From NCBI GenBank assembly GCA_047967505.1, contig CM106540.1: 64,000 bases of DNA. One strand, 5' to 3'. A program made the position numbers and the translations under genes. The stretch is from Dipteris shenzhenensis. Its lineage: Eukaryota > Polypodiophyta > Polypodiopsida > Gleicheniales. Under the pieces are notes generated by a model. The model was not told the DNA's origin and did no database searches. It saw only the letters and a program-made list of their open reading frames with translations. Position 1 is the first letter of the stretch. Each line of letters starts with the position of its first letter. Of the stretch, positions 11,475 to 21,827 are shown piece after piece.

Positions 11475-11970
11475 ACTCATCTCGCTTGTTTGAGGGACTG
11501 GTACTCATCTCTCTTGTGAGAGTTGTGTGCTACAGTCTTTATTTCAATATTAATGTTTGTATTTAGGAATAGTACTCATCTCTCTTATGCGAGTTGTGTG
11601 TTTTAATCTCCGCTTTGATATTAATGTTTGTTTTTAATCTAAGGCTGACACTCATCTCTCTTGCTAGATTTGTGTGTGTTGTAGTTGTTAGACACTTAGA
11701 TTGGCACTCATCTCTCTAATCAATCTTGAGAGTTGTGTGATGAAGTCTAAGTTTAGATATGGTTTCATCGATGCTTAGTCTCGCACTCATGTCTCTCTTG
11801 AGAGTTGTGTGCTGTAGTCTAAGTTTAGAGAGGTTTTTTTTTGGCACTCATCTTTCTCTCGAGAGTTGTGTGATGCAGTCTAAGCCTAATATAATGCAAT
11901 GTGTTCATAGACACTATAGGTTTGGCAATCAACTTTCCCTTAATAGTTGTGTGTTGCAGTTAAAGCCTTG
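11475..11970 (+). repeat. Eight-unit degenerate array, variable spacing
   Basis: Units start at about 11475, 11503, 11574, 11650, 11706, 11785, 11846 and 11926. The core is a consensus like ACTCATCTCTCTTGAGAG followed by TTGTGTGNTGNAGTCTAAG; CTCTC-TT-GAGAG can form a small stem. Spacing varies from 28 to 80 bp, so cores are kept better than spacers. No coding frame is supported. Confidence 0.75.
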
Positions 11971-12719
11971 TATTAGATGTATATAAACGTTAGTCACATT
12001 GGACATTCACAAGGTCTTGTAATTAGATTTGTTGTGATTTTATTTTATTTTTAGATGATTCAAAATGTAGTTTGGATAATTGTAAAACACCAATTTGCCT
12101 TGGAGAGTCAGTGATGTCTTGGTTAAATAGATTGAGACATCATTGCTTGTGACATGAACTGGGAGGGTCCCATCATGGAAGCTTGAGTCATGTACATAAA
12201 GAATGCATGGTGAGGATTCAAGGGCAAGGGAGTTGCCTAATCCTCCATTCCACCAATGCATCCATGTCCCCAAGTACCATTGCATCCCCCACATCCACAG
12301 CCATAGCCACTCCATCCCCTACAACCACCACACCCTTAAGTGACACTATAGCCACACCACCCACAAGCAACATTACATCCACCATAACCCATCTTTCCAT
12401 GTCACCCTTTCTCTTAAGTTCTTCATGTTCTTCATGCTTTGCAATTTGTAGTTCTGCCTTCCTTTGTTGCACATGGTACCCCACATTGTCTACCACCATA
12501 TCCACACCCAACTTATGTTTCGCAATATGTTGCACATCTCCCATCACAATCATGTCTCGATTTTGCAGCTCTTTGCACATCCTATCGCATATCTTGATAG
12601 GTTTCCCTCTCATTCACACTTTCCCACGCTTGCACCCTTAGCCACCTCGCCTTCACCCCCAGTAGAAACACCACCAGAAAATCATGATGAACCCACTAAA
12701 ATGACAATGATAGAGTGAT
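11971..12719. other. No recognised gene; CCA/CAC-rich
   Basis: Open frames exist on both strands (for example minus 12218-12613 and plus 12183-12641), but both are compositionally biased (Thr/Ser/Pro on plus, Val/Met/Asp on minus) and neither shows a family motif. Repeated atatccacacccaac-like and ccatcaccatat-like strings explain them. Confidence 0.5.
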
Positions 12720-13278
12720 TGGAACTCATGACTCTCCAACGAAAAGACTTTAGATTCACACCTATAATAGCTATGGGCATTGGCACATTTGGAAATGTTA
12801 GCATATGCAACATTTGCATCAGGTCTTAGATCCCCATAAGATTTACACTTGCAAGGTGTTGAAGCACTCCAAGACACCCAAGGATTTGTAGACAAAAACA
12901 TTGGAGAAAGCCACATGCTTGGGTGACATCATACACTCGAGTATCATCCAAGCGACAAGTCTAGTATCTGATAGTAATCCATCGATAATATTCTCGTTTG
13001 GCATTTAAATCATTTGGATAGATGGTTGACCTATCTCCGACATGATGGGAAGATGCCCCTTTTGGTAGAACACAGAGATGATGCAGAAATGCCTATTACA
13101 ACTCGGCGTGTTTGTCATCATGTTTTTGATCTTCTAAGTACACTTGTATGCACTATTCATTACATGCACCAACATAATGTCCTACATAATGATTTTCATG
13201 CAAAAAACATCATGCTACATTACTCCAAGTCATCTAAAGAAGTGTATATGGGCATTTGTGATTGGGGAATGATGACAC
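12720..13278 (+). pseudogene. Protein kinase domain pseudogene, truncated by an LTR
   Basis: A glycine loop reads GIGTFGNV (12776-12799, frame 2). Downstream, in another frame (13014-13278), come IHYMHQHNVLHNDFHAKNIM and YMGICDWGMM: the catalytic loop has HND....N (Asp codon at 13191) and the metal-binding triplet is DWG instead of DFG. The ATP-lysine region is frameshifted, with in-frame stops between the two parts. The kinase stops at 13278, exactly where the gypsy LTR (TGTGACGCC) begins, so the C-lobe after DWG is lost or displaced. HND with a His at the +2 position is unusual for a plant Ser/Thr kinase (normally HRDLK); a kinase-like lineage or decay could both explain it. Confidence 0.7.
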
Positions 13279-13887
13279 TGTGACGCCAAAAATTGATATT
13301 TTTAATTTGGCATTGGTATTGTTTTTCTCTATGTTTGATAAGAGTTTGAGTATCAAGTGATAGCCTAGCAGCTCTCACTTATTTCTATTTTCTATGATAT
13401 TGTATGGGATTGAGAGGATGAGTGGAATGGCTCATTGTAAATACCATAGGTATGAATTATAAATACCTTGGTATGGGGTGAGAGTTATTTGTGTATTGGA
13501 TATTATGGAGTTTTTAGAAAATAGGAAGAGTGAGTCATATAAAGAGGTGGGCTCATGTCCATGTGTTCCAATAATATAAGAGAAACCACATGCCAAGCGT
13601 GTGGAAGGCCCTGTGGAGGAGTGTGAAGTCAAGAGGAATCCTTCTAGGACTCCTATGTGGAATAAGGAGGATGTGGACATGTGGAAAAGAGAGGGTCCCT
13701 ATGGGCTCCATGTGAGGAGACTCTTGACTTTCTCAATATTTCAAGAGTCTTGAGCATCTTGTGATGGGACACATGGCAAGAGTAGCCAAAAAGGACATGG
13801 ATGGTGACATACGTGCTGATGTGATTGATGGGGAAAGGAATCTACAGGCAGCAATTGTAAATGGGTGAAGGAGGGTAACAAAATCTC

Positions 13888-13894
13888 TATAAAA
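13888..13894 (+). promoter_or_regulatory. TATA box in gypsy LTR
   Basis: tataaaa in the context ctctataaaaagagccctcc. The minus-strand copy keeps the same context at about 49826-49832. Confidence 0.65.
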
Positions 13895-14394
13895 AGAGCC
13901 CTCCTCTCCCTTGTTCATCAATCTCTTCCACCATTAGGCCTCACGTTGCTGTAGCTCTAGTCTCCCCAAGCCTCTTCCATGAGCCTTCTCTCCCTCTTGT
14001 AGATATTCTCTTATGTACACTCTTGAGTCCATCTCTCTCTAGTTTATTCTCTCTCTATGAGTAGTCTTGGAGCTTTAGCTCCCTCTTGTATGTATGAAAC
14101 CTCTTCTTCTCCCTTGTGTTTGTAGTGTTGGAGTGGATTCTCACTCTATTGGTAATGAAGGTCACTTCAGGTTCTCTCTCTCTTGAGTGTCTCTTCCCTT
14201 TTCTTTCTTTCAAAGCCTTAAAAGTTCTTTCTATTCGGCTGCTCACTGTGCACACATGGTCCATATGTTTCTCGAGCCACCATACAAACTTCTTCCCCTC
14301 TTCTAGGCAAAATCTATGAGGGGTGGATCGTTGATGAAGGTGGAGTCTTGAGGGAGTATCCTGATCAGGCGAAATTAGCATGGGTGGAGGGTAG

Positions 14395-14925
14395 TTTTCA
14401 TGATAGTTTAACCCCCTGTTAGTATTTTACTCATAACTTTCTGCATGATAGTCCAATTTTAATGAAATTTATATTAGCTGAAGCTCTCTTTAAGGCGCAT
14501 GTTTTTATATAATCAGATCTTGAATTAAATACTGCTGCAAAAAGTTATGAGTCTCTGTGTCTAACAGTGTATTTTCATGATAGTTTTCACCCCCATCTAG
14601 TAAACTATCCATAACTTTTTGGCCACTTCTCTCTTTCTTATGAAACATATATCAATGTGAAGCTCTCTTTAAGACACATGTCTCTAGGCACTTATATCTT
14701 GAATCAGATACTATTGCAAAATGTTATGAGTCTCTGTGTCTAACAGTCTATTTTCAAGATAGTTTTTACCCCCTTCTATTAAACTGTCCATATCTCTTCA
14801 ACCGTCTGTTTGTTTTCAATGAAACTTATATCAGAATGAAGCTCATATTAAGGGCATCTCTTTATTGCTTGAATCTCTGATATCATGTCTCTACTAAAAG
14901 TTATAGGCCTTTGTATCTAATGATA
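14395..14925 (+). repeat. Three ~178-bp tandem units inside the gypsy LTR
   Basis: Units start at 14395, 14572 and 14751, each with ttttca.gatagttt, accccc, ccata.ct, gaa.cttatat and gaagctctctttaag. The minus-strand LTR has only two (about 41396-41580 and 41580-41749), which accounts for much of the length difference between the LTRs. Confidence 0.85.
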
Positions 14926-15351
14926 GTTTGTAGAGTGTTTTGAGCTAAGTGTAAAGGTATCTATGAAGGAGGTGCAATGTTTCCTCAGAATCTACCCATC
15001 TGACCTAATCAGCCCCTTCAAACTCCTCGATATATATCAGTTCATGTCACGTTGAGCTGCAAGATCTTCTTTCAACAATGTATCGCTCTTCTTTTTGGCA
15101 CAGACCGGCTCACTGAGATTATGGCCTCTGCTGATCCTTTCCTTCTCCCTATGCTTGATTACAACATCACTTGGGATGTTACCATATTCATTCTCATCTA
15201 AGGGAGGAAAGTATGGTGTGGTATCTTGGCATAAAAGCTTCTTTCTAATGTCCCATTCTCAATGATAAATATCTTTGTTAGTGAATTTGAAAGCAACAGG
15301 AAGTGAAGAGGTGCGTGAAGTTTATTACCCCCAACTTCATGTCACATCTTT

Positions 15352-15367
15352 TGGTGGAGACGTCGGG
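15352..15367 (+). promoter_or_regulatory. Candidate primer binding site of gypsy element
   Basis: tggtggagacgtcggg starts 5 nt after the LTR. Its complement reads like a tRNA 3' end (ccgacgtctccacca), but I could not assign the tRNA. Confidence 0.45.
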
Positions 15368-15612
15368 TAGGTTTGGTATTGGATTCATCCCACCTTACTA
15401 AATGGTCTCGGGTGTACTTGATTGCATGTTATGCCTAGAAGAGGCATGTCTTTTGATGAGATAAAGAAGATGCCTGGAAGAACTTCGTTAGAAGAGATTG
15501 TAGCCCGTTTAAGAGAACTTGAAGATTGTGAAGGTGATGCTCAAGCTATTCGCACAGTCACCATGATCATATCCTTTATGTTTGCACTATTGAATATTTT
15601 GGTGAATCGACA

Positions 15613-15951
15613 ATGCCGACAGTAGGCACAATGATAGATTGGGGATTATTCCATGCACTGGCAGCTTGGTGTGAAGAAGAGTTGAGTCTTTGGGTAGTTT
15701 TCGACTATAACAGTGGAGTGGTGATTCTTAATGCCTTCAACTTCTTTTGCTATGCAAATGATGAAGAGTACAATATCTTGAAGCTTTTATGTGCACTTCC
15801 TATTGTGAGAAGGGTGATTCTGGAATGCATGTATACACAATGTTTTCATGGTGCTGGTTGGTCACTTATTTTTGAAGATTTTGTTGAGGATCACATTGTG
15901 GAGGGTTTTCAACAAGTGGTTATGCTTAATAAGTTGGTCTTGGTATACTAA
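15613..15951 (+). CDS. ORF1 upstream of gag in Tat/Ogre-like element
   Basis: 112 codons from ATG 15613 to TAA. The segment from LWVVFDYN to NKLVLVY is conserved in the minus-strand copy (59715 to about 60000), with mainly conservative changes (Val/Ile, Asn/Ser, Glu/Lys) and the same stop position after VLVY, so it was a coding frame. Visible: ILNAFNFF, YANDEEYNILKLLCALPIVR, HGAGWSLIF and EDHIVEGFQQVV. No domain is recognised. An additional ORF before gag is a known feature of Ogre-type Tat elements; function unknown. The N-terminus differs between copies, so the true start is uncertain. Gag begins 75 bp downstream. Confidence 0.6.
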   Translation: MPTVGTMIDWGLFHALAAWCEEELSLWVVFDYNSGVVILNAFNFFCYANDEEYNILKLLCALPIVRRVILECMYTQCFHGAGWSLIFEDFVEDHIVEGFQQVVMLNKLVLVY

Positions 15952-16025
15952 GGCTTTGTGGGATCTTGTTCGAATCTTGTTTGGGATATTATTTCGATCT
16001 TGGTGTTTCCTTTTTGTGTTTCATC

Positions 16026-17358
16026 ATGGTGAAGATTCCATGTTTCGAGGGACCCAAGGGGAAGACCCGGAGTCTTATCTTCGGGATTTTGTTCGAGGAT
16101 GCCGGCTTTCTGGATGGTCCATGAAGGATCGGGCGGAGATTTTGCCTGATTTTCTTGAAGGTGTAGCCTTGAGTTGGCATGAGACCTTGCCGGACTCTAC
16201 CAAGGAGGACTGGGACCAAGTGTGGCAGTAATGAAGTAGAGATTTAGGGCAGTGGAGTCACCAAATGCTTTGATGTTGCAATTGGACCGGTTCTATCAAG
16301 GAGAGGGTGATTTGATCTCTGCGTTGGCAATCCAATATGAAACTTTATGGACAAAGTATGAAAGGGCAGCTTTGCGAGCTATGGCATCTACATCATCGAC
16401 CCCTCAAAGTCTCTCAGGGATGGAGCACTTAAAGATGAGCAAATTTGTTATGGCTTTAGAGCCTCGTCTTCACTCAAAAGTAATGAGTAAAGATCCAACA
16501 ACATACGTGGTGGCACTTCGCATTGCGACCAAGAAAGAAGCTTCTCTAAAGATCGAATCCGTGTCTTCAACAACTTCAACCTCTAAGGTGGAGGTAATGG
16601 GCACTCCTCAAGTACCAAAGTCCTTTGAGTTAGATTATAATATCTTCCAATTGATGGTAGAGTTTGCTGATTTGAAATTGCATTTGGTTAATGCACGACA
16701 ACCTAGAGCACCAAAGGGTGAAGATAGGCCTCGAGATAAGAGTGGGGTCACTTGCTATGAATGTAATGAAAAAGGTCACTATCGCCCCGAGTGTCCTAGA
16801 TTGAAAAAGAACGAAGAAAAACAAGTATCCTTGTTAGAAGCTTCTTTAGGGGATGAGGAAAGAGAGGTAATGATGGCTAAACTTGGGCGTGGTAAAGCAA
16901 AAGAAGAAGAAGAAAGCAAGGAAGAAGTAGATGAGGAACATCAGGGAGAGGAACACCGTAGTAAGAAAAAGAAGGCATCTAGAAGGAGAATTAGCCAGTC
17001 AAACTTTCCTTTAAGACAAGGAATTGGAAGCTATGACTTGTTGTCTGACCTTAAACAAAAGGAAGCTCATATCACCTTTGGTCAATTACTTGCTTTGTCT
17101 CCAAAACTACGGAAGGAATGGGGAAAGCTAGCAAGTGCAAGAGTGTCAAAGAAGAAAAAGAAGAAAAGTTCCATCCCTATTGTTCAAAAGGTAGATATAG
17201 ATGTTGGTGATGATGTACCTATGGTTGATGTGATCATTGATGGTCAAGTGATTTCTAATGTGTACATTGATGGAGGTGCATCGATTAATGTCATGAGTGA
17301 GAAGACCATGATAGATGCTGATTTAAAATACTCTAGTACTAGACTCTTTATACTCTAA
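16026..17358 (+). pseudogene. gag: gag and protease N-terminus of Tat/Ogre-like gypsy element
   Basis: The likely start is ATG 16026 (MVKIPCFEG), with a frame slip near 16050 into EDPESYLRDFVRG, LPDFLEGVALSWHETLP. A stop (TAA) at about 16229 follows a small deletion relative to the minus copy. The frame resumes at 16252 with LMLQLDRFYQGEGDLISALA. A CCHC knuckle, CYECNEKGHYRPEC, lies at 16753-16794, followed by a Lys/Glu-rich stretch. Near the end, VYIDGGASINVMS is the retropepsin active site, Asp codon 17268-17270, with DGGA in place of the usual D(S/T)GA. The gene is cut at 17358, soon after the protease active site. Confidence 0.85.
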
Positions 17359-17399
17359 ATCCATAAGCTCAACATCCACCCTAGTAGGTAGCTTGCTAA

Positions 17400-18720
17400 C
17401 TCCCTATAAAATAGTGTCATGGGGTTGAAGAAAATGAGCCATGGCCTCTACAAAGAAAAGGAAAAGGTATGGGGCAAGGGGGAAACTTTGGCAGACATAT
17501 CTCTTCACGGAGAAACTCTTGCCCATTTGTCCTCCGATAACAGACCTATAAAGGAAAAAATCTCCAATGATTCACTCCTCTGGGAATCCCATCTATTGTA
17601 GTGTGCCCTCCAAGAAAGTCCAATCCACCCAATCATAGGCCTTCTCAATTTTGAGAAGAAGAATAGCAAGATGTTGCCTGCTATGCTGCACCCACTCTAT
17701 TGCCTTTGAGAAGGTGCTATGTTGTTCAAGATACTACGATCCTGGAAAAAACTTGTATGAGTATCTTGGATAATATCTAGGAGAGAAATATGCACTCATG
17801 GATTGATCATTTTCACCAAGTCATTAATGGTAATGGGTCTCCACTCTCCACTGGCAGATCATGTCAGCCCCCCATTAGGGAGGAGGCATATCAGCCTTGT
17901 AGAGAGGCTACCTAGAATCCTACCTATCCTAAACATGTGTTGAAAGGCCAAGCAAGCAAAGCTACTCCCAGAACACAAGGAAGCATGTGAAAGGCCATTG
18001 TTCCCTAGGCATTTTTGACCCCCCTCCTCTACAAAAGCATCATGAAGCCATTGCTTTGTGATGGGGACCAATACAGTGGTGGCTGGGGGAGTATGCTTTC
18101 GAACTTGCTCTCTACATCTATCTGCTTGTAGGAAATGGGGCTCTGTGAGGAATAACTCTCTATAGTACTCTGTCGCAAAGCCCATGACCTCCTCTGGCAA
18201 GCCACTACCTACTACCGTTCATAGACAACAAACTTGATCCTCGTTGATCGAGGACCATGAGTCCAGGACTTTCTGCTCATGTGGTCCCCATGTCATGCCA
18301 CAAGGAAGTGGAGGCATGGCATTCAAACTCAGATATCCAAAGAGTCACCTCGTCCAAGGTTGTACGAGCACGTATCTCTTGTACACGGAGTGCCTTTGAT
18401 CTTGAGGATGTCTACAATCTTTGAATGGAGGCAAGAGCCCTATGTAGCCCTTGATCTCTCACCCAAGTATCATGCCTAGCCCTGATGGCTGCCTCCAAAC
18501 AAATTTGAATGGACTCACATAGAGCCATAGCTACCTGCTTTGATATGTCATCTATCTCTGTGTTTGAAGCTCCTCAATCTAGCTACAGACCTCCTCTTGC
18601 TCATAGATGGTATTGGGTAGGAACAAGCATGTGTAGCTAGGGCTGCAAGGGAGAATCCAAGATCAAAAGTCCTAGGGCATGGTCAAACAAGGTAGGCCCT
18701 ACCACAATCTCAAACTAGCC
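17400..18720 (-). pseudogene. LINE (non-LTR retrotransposon) RT fragment, decayed
   Basis: Read on the minus strand, 18200-17859 gives EEVMGFATEYYRELFLTEPH, typical of the linker just before a plant LINE RT. Further on, about 17760-17560 holds LNNIAPSQRQ, LLFFFSKLR and AYDWVDWTFLEGTL, the fingers/palm region around the first catalytic Asp (FEKAYDxVxW), broken by frameshifts and stops. 18480-18200 carries upstream linker residues with several stops. The YADD-type motif and 3' end are not found; the gypsy element is joined at about 17358-17400. Confidence 0.6.
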
Positions 18721-19899
18721 CCCCTGCTTGTGACCCAATGTTGAAGGCATAGCCTCCACCCACATGGACACTAACCATGGGATAGATTAAATACACCTCT
18801 GGTAAGAGGAAGCTATTAGAACAAGGTAGTGGGATCATTTTGTAACTATAGGGATAGTTGTAACTGTCCCTAACAACACTCCTTAGTGGCCTGATCCACC
18901 ACATAATGTTTTTGACTAGGACTGTTACATTTTGAAACTTACTGTTGCCTTACGATCTCGGATGGCTATAAAACCTTGTATCAGCTCCTGTTGGGAGTTG
19001 GAGTTGTTGAGTTGATGTATTATCTGTCAAAACATAATATACAAGAAGCATACTACCTTTTGCAAAATTTCCTCTTTGTCCTCTTTACATCGTGTGATAG
19101 TCTTTTATAGTCCGCTTACTTTTTGACGACTATACTCTGACTGCTGGCACCTTATTGTCAAGAGTGGAGATGTGTTTGTGTTTTTCACTTTTTAGAAGAC
19201 CTCTGAACACTATTGGTGATCCTATTAGTGTTCCTACCCAAAATTGTCGATTTTCTCTCAAAGCACAACAAGCACCACTGTTGATTACGACGTGAAAAAA
19301 AAAACAGAGAAAAATCCAAACCGTAACTCCGAAAACACATGAAGCTCCCAACTGCATCGTAGGATCGCACTTGCATGCACAAAGCCAATGAATACGCCAA
19401 TGATTATGAACGACATTAGAAATCGCATATGGTAGCAAATGTCAAAAAACATAGGAAATTCTATCCTAGTGAATACACTAGTAGAGGAGGATCTCACACC
19501 GCAACTTTAGCATACATGCATATCCGTATTAAAAAGCAATACTCTGCCAAAGAGAACTTGGACTAGGCTGCATGAAATTTATCATTCACAGCAGCAATTG
19601 TAGGAGCAATTGTTTGAATCCAGAAAGTGCAAGGCTTCAGACGGCAACTCTAGACCGCAACTCACAAAGCAAGACCCCAATAACCGCATCAACAATCACA
19701 AAACAACTGATAGTCGGACTCCTATTGGAAAAGAAACTTATGACAGCAACATCGACAACACACCAAAACAAGCACAATACATCAAGATTGGTAAAGAAGA
19801 TCACAGCATCAACATTACACTTCCACTATGAAGACAACACACAAAGCTTTATTGATAGTAGCACATTTCTACCACCCACCGGTAAGCTACTATAATCCT
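18721..19899 (+). other. Non-coding; possible LTR and leader of the gag remnant downstream
   Basis: A TATA-like gctataaaacc occurs near 18966. 19094-19215 (tagtcttttatagtccgctt ... gagatgtgtttgtgttttt) recurs inverted at about 37020-37140, so it belongs to a dispersed repeat. No gene is supported. The position upstream of a plus-strand gag suggests an LTR/leader, but ends were not found. Confidence 0.35.
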
Positions 19900-20115
19900 A
19901 CCTCTCTCCTTTTCCTTTCATGGAACGACTAGCCCATGTCGGATAAATTCAGAGAGGAAACATCGCCTCGCCATATTGGTATAGCATATTTTACATGAAA
20001 TAGATCTCGGGTAGAGGCTACTTCCCAAACAGATGATCCAGAGGATATCTTTCATGACCCTGATTATATTCCTACTGGGATAAATTCCTCTGATAATTCC
20101 ATACATAGCTAGGAG

Positions 20116-21790
20116 GTGCACGAAGCAAAAAATGAGCTAGAAAGATTAATGCTATCCACTCCAACACAGGAATTATTCCAAAGAAGACTTGCCACTAATA
20201 TTGCAGCCAGTGTCTTTGTGACTGCAAGGAAGAAACTAAATTTCAACCCTCTCCCACCACCTCCAAACAAGAACAAAAAGAAGCCTGACAAAGTTCAAGT
20301 TCAAGTCTGCTCAAAACAAACTATAGAACCCATTGGTCAAAGATGCAAAGTTCACTAGCAAGAAAGGTCAAGACCCTGACAGCCATGTTGGGCAATTTGA
20401 GACAAGGTGGATAGCTAGTGGATTTGGACAACTACCAAATGAGACTAAGGAGCAATTTGCTATGACATTCAATGGTAAAGCAATGAATTGGTTTATGCAG
20501 TATGGTATTGCACATTTTCACACTTATGATGAATTGAAGATTGCTTTCTTAAGCTGTTTTAGAAAAGAAAAAACACCAGAGGACATTTTGAAAAAGCTGA
20601 GAACAATGAAATAGAAAGATCTCATGGTTGAGGACCATTGACCATTCACAGATGTTTAGAAACCTCAACAGAAGGCTAACAGCAAATCAAAGGCCTACCT
20701 AGGAGCAACTGGGAGACTATTTTTGCAAAGGATTAAACAAGGAGCTGAGAATTGTAGTAGTTGGCAGGAGCGAATGATTTTAACAATATGGTGGAAGCTG
20801 CCCAGAGAGCAGAGAGAAGATTTGGTATAGCATCAAAATCCAAGAAGACAAAAAAGAAACATCATTCAGATTCAAAAATAGACTGAGAGACAAACACAGA
20901 TAGTGAAGCAGAGGAAGATACTGAAGATAAAGAAGACGACTCATCAGAATATGATGAAGATGATGAGGAATACTCAAAGAAAAGAAGAAATACAAAAAGC
21001 AAAAGTTGAAAGAAAAATCCACAGCTAAAAAGACAACAGAAAATGGAGAAGATGATTAAAGACCAGCAAAGCTTAAAGCCACACCGGCAACAATAAAAGG
21101 TTCTATGTGAGTTTTGCAAAAAGGACAATCATGACAAAGAAAGATGTTGGTACAACTCCAATTATAGAGGTAGAGTATCACCTTACATTCAGCAACAACA
21201 GAATCAAGCACAAGCAATATCTGCTAATCAAATAGCAGTGGCAAGACCACCACAACAAAGATATCAAAATGCAACTCCAAGAAGGCAAACTCAACAACCA
21301 TGGGGGAACCAACAGTAAAGGCAAATGCAAGACCAAGCTTGCACCTACTATGGTATGGATGGCCATAGGCAAGGTCTACCATGTGAGGTTTGGTGCAAGC
21401 ACAGGGAAGAGAGAGGTTTACCCATTATTCACAATACGATGAAAGGAACAATCAAAATCATCAACAACAGCCTCCTCCAGGAGTACATATGGTTTATTAA
21501 GAACCCATCGATCAGGAGTACAACTACAACAATCAGCACAATCAAAGAAATGCTCAGGCTTTGGTAGTTACGATATCGAAGAATACAAAGCCACTACTAG
21601 GGCTAGGAAATGCCACAAGGGAAACAGTCAGGCCAATGAACTGGCCAAATCAAAATGAGACAAGAAACAAAGCACTGCAACAAGTACTACAAAACAACGC
21701 CTCATAGGATGTCAGAAAAGAACAATGGAATAACAAAGACAAAGGGATAATGCAATACCAATAGAACCCTACCTGCACAACCACAACAAT
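20116..21790 (+). pseudogene. gag: Ty3/gypsy-type gag remnant with zinc knuckle
   Basis: A retrotransposon gag core reads DPDSHVGQFETRW, FAMTFNGKAMNWFMQYGI and YDELKIAFLSCFRKEKTPED (20333-20614). A preceding frame (20116-20358) has a Lys-rich, proline-rich linker and is joined by a frameshift. An acidic Glu/Asp/Ser stretch at 20880-20980 is followed by a CCHC knuckle CEFCKKDNHDKERC near 21110-21155. A second weaker cysteine motif CTYYGMDGH lies at about 21340, and Gln/Asn-rich sequence follows. Many stops are present. It is unrelated in detail to the Tat-like gag at 16026. Pol is missing; the sequence is cut by copia F at about 21828. Confidence 0.65.
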
Positions 21791-21827
21791 GCAACAATCA
21801 TACTATCAATTTACAATGTAGTAGCAA

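Larger units (their letters stand above)
13279..15346 (+). repeat. 5' LTR of plus-strand gypsy element (2068 bp)
   Basis: It begins TGTGACGCC and ends GTCACA, giving a perfect 6-bp terminal inverted repeat. The ends were fixed by alignment to the reverse complement of 40979-41797 plus 49348-50431, where similarity stops at the same bases. A TATA box lies about 610 bp in, and three ~178-bp tandem units lie at 14395-14925. Confidence 0.9.
13279..17358 (+). mobile_element. Tat/Ogre-like Ty3/gypsy element, 5' part (LTR, ORF1, gag, protease start)
   Basis: This is the same family as the minus-strand element at 40979-60180. It shows a 5' LTR, candidate primer site, an extra ORF before gag, gag with zinc knuckle and the protease active-site region. 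The sequence departs from the family at about 17358; RT, integrase and 3' LTR are absent, replaced by a LINE remnant. Bases before the LTR are gacac (13274-13278), inside the kinase pseudogene. Confidence 0.88.

Noticed and set aside
12218-12613. 131-codon minus-strand frame
   Set aside because: Val/Met/Asp-biased, overlaps an equally long plus-strand frame, and shows no family motif or splice context.
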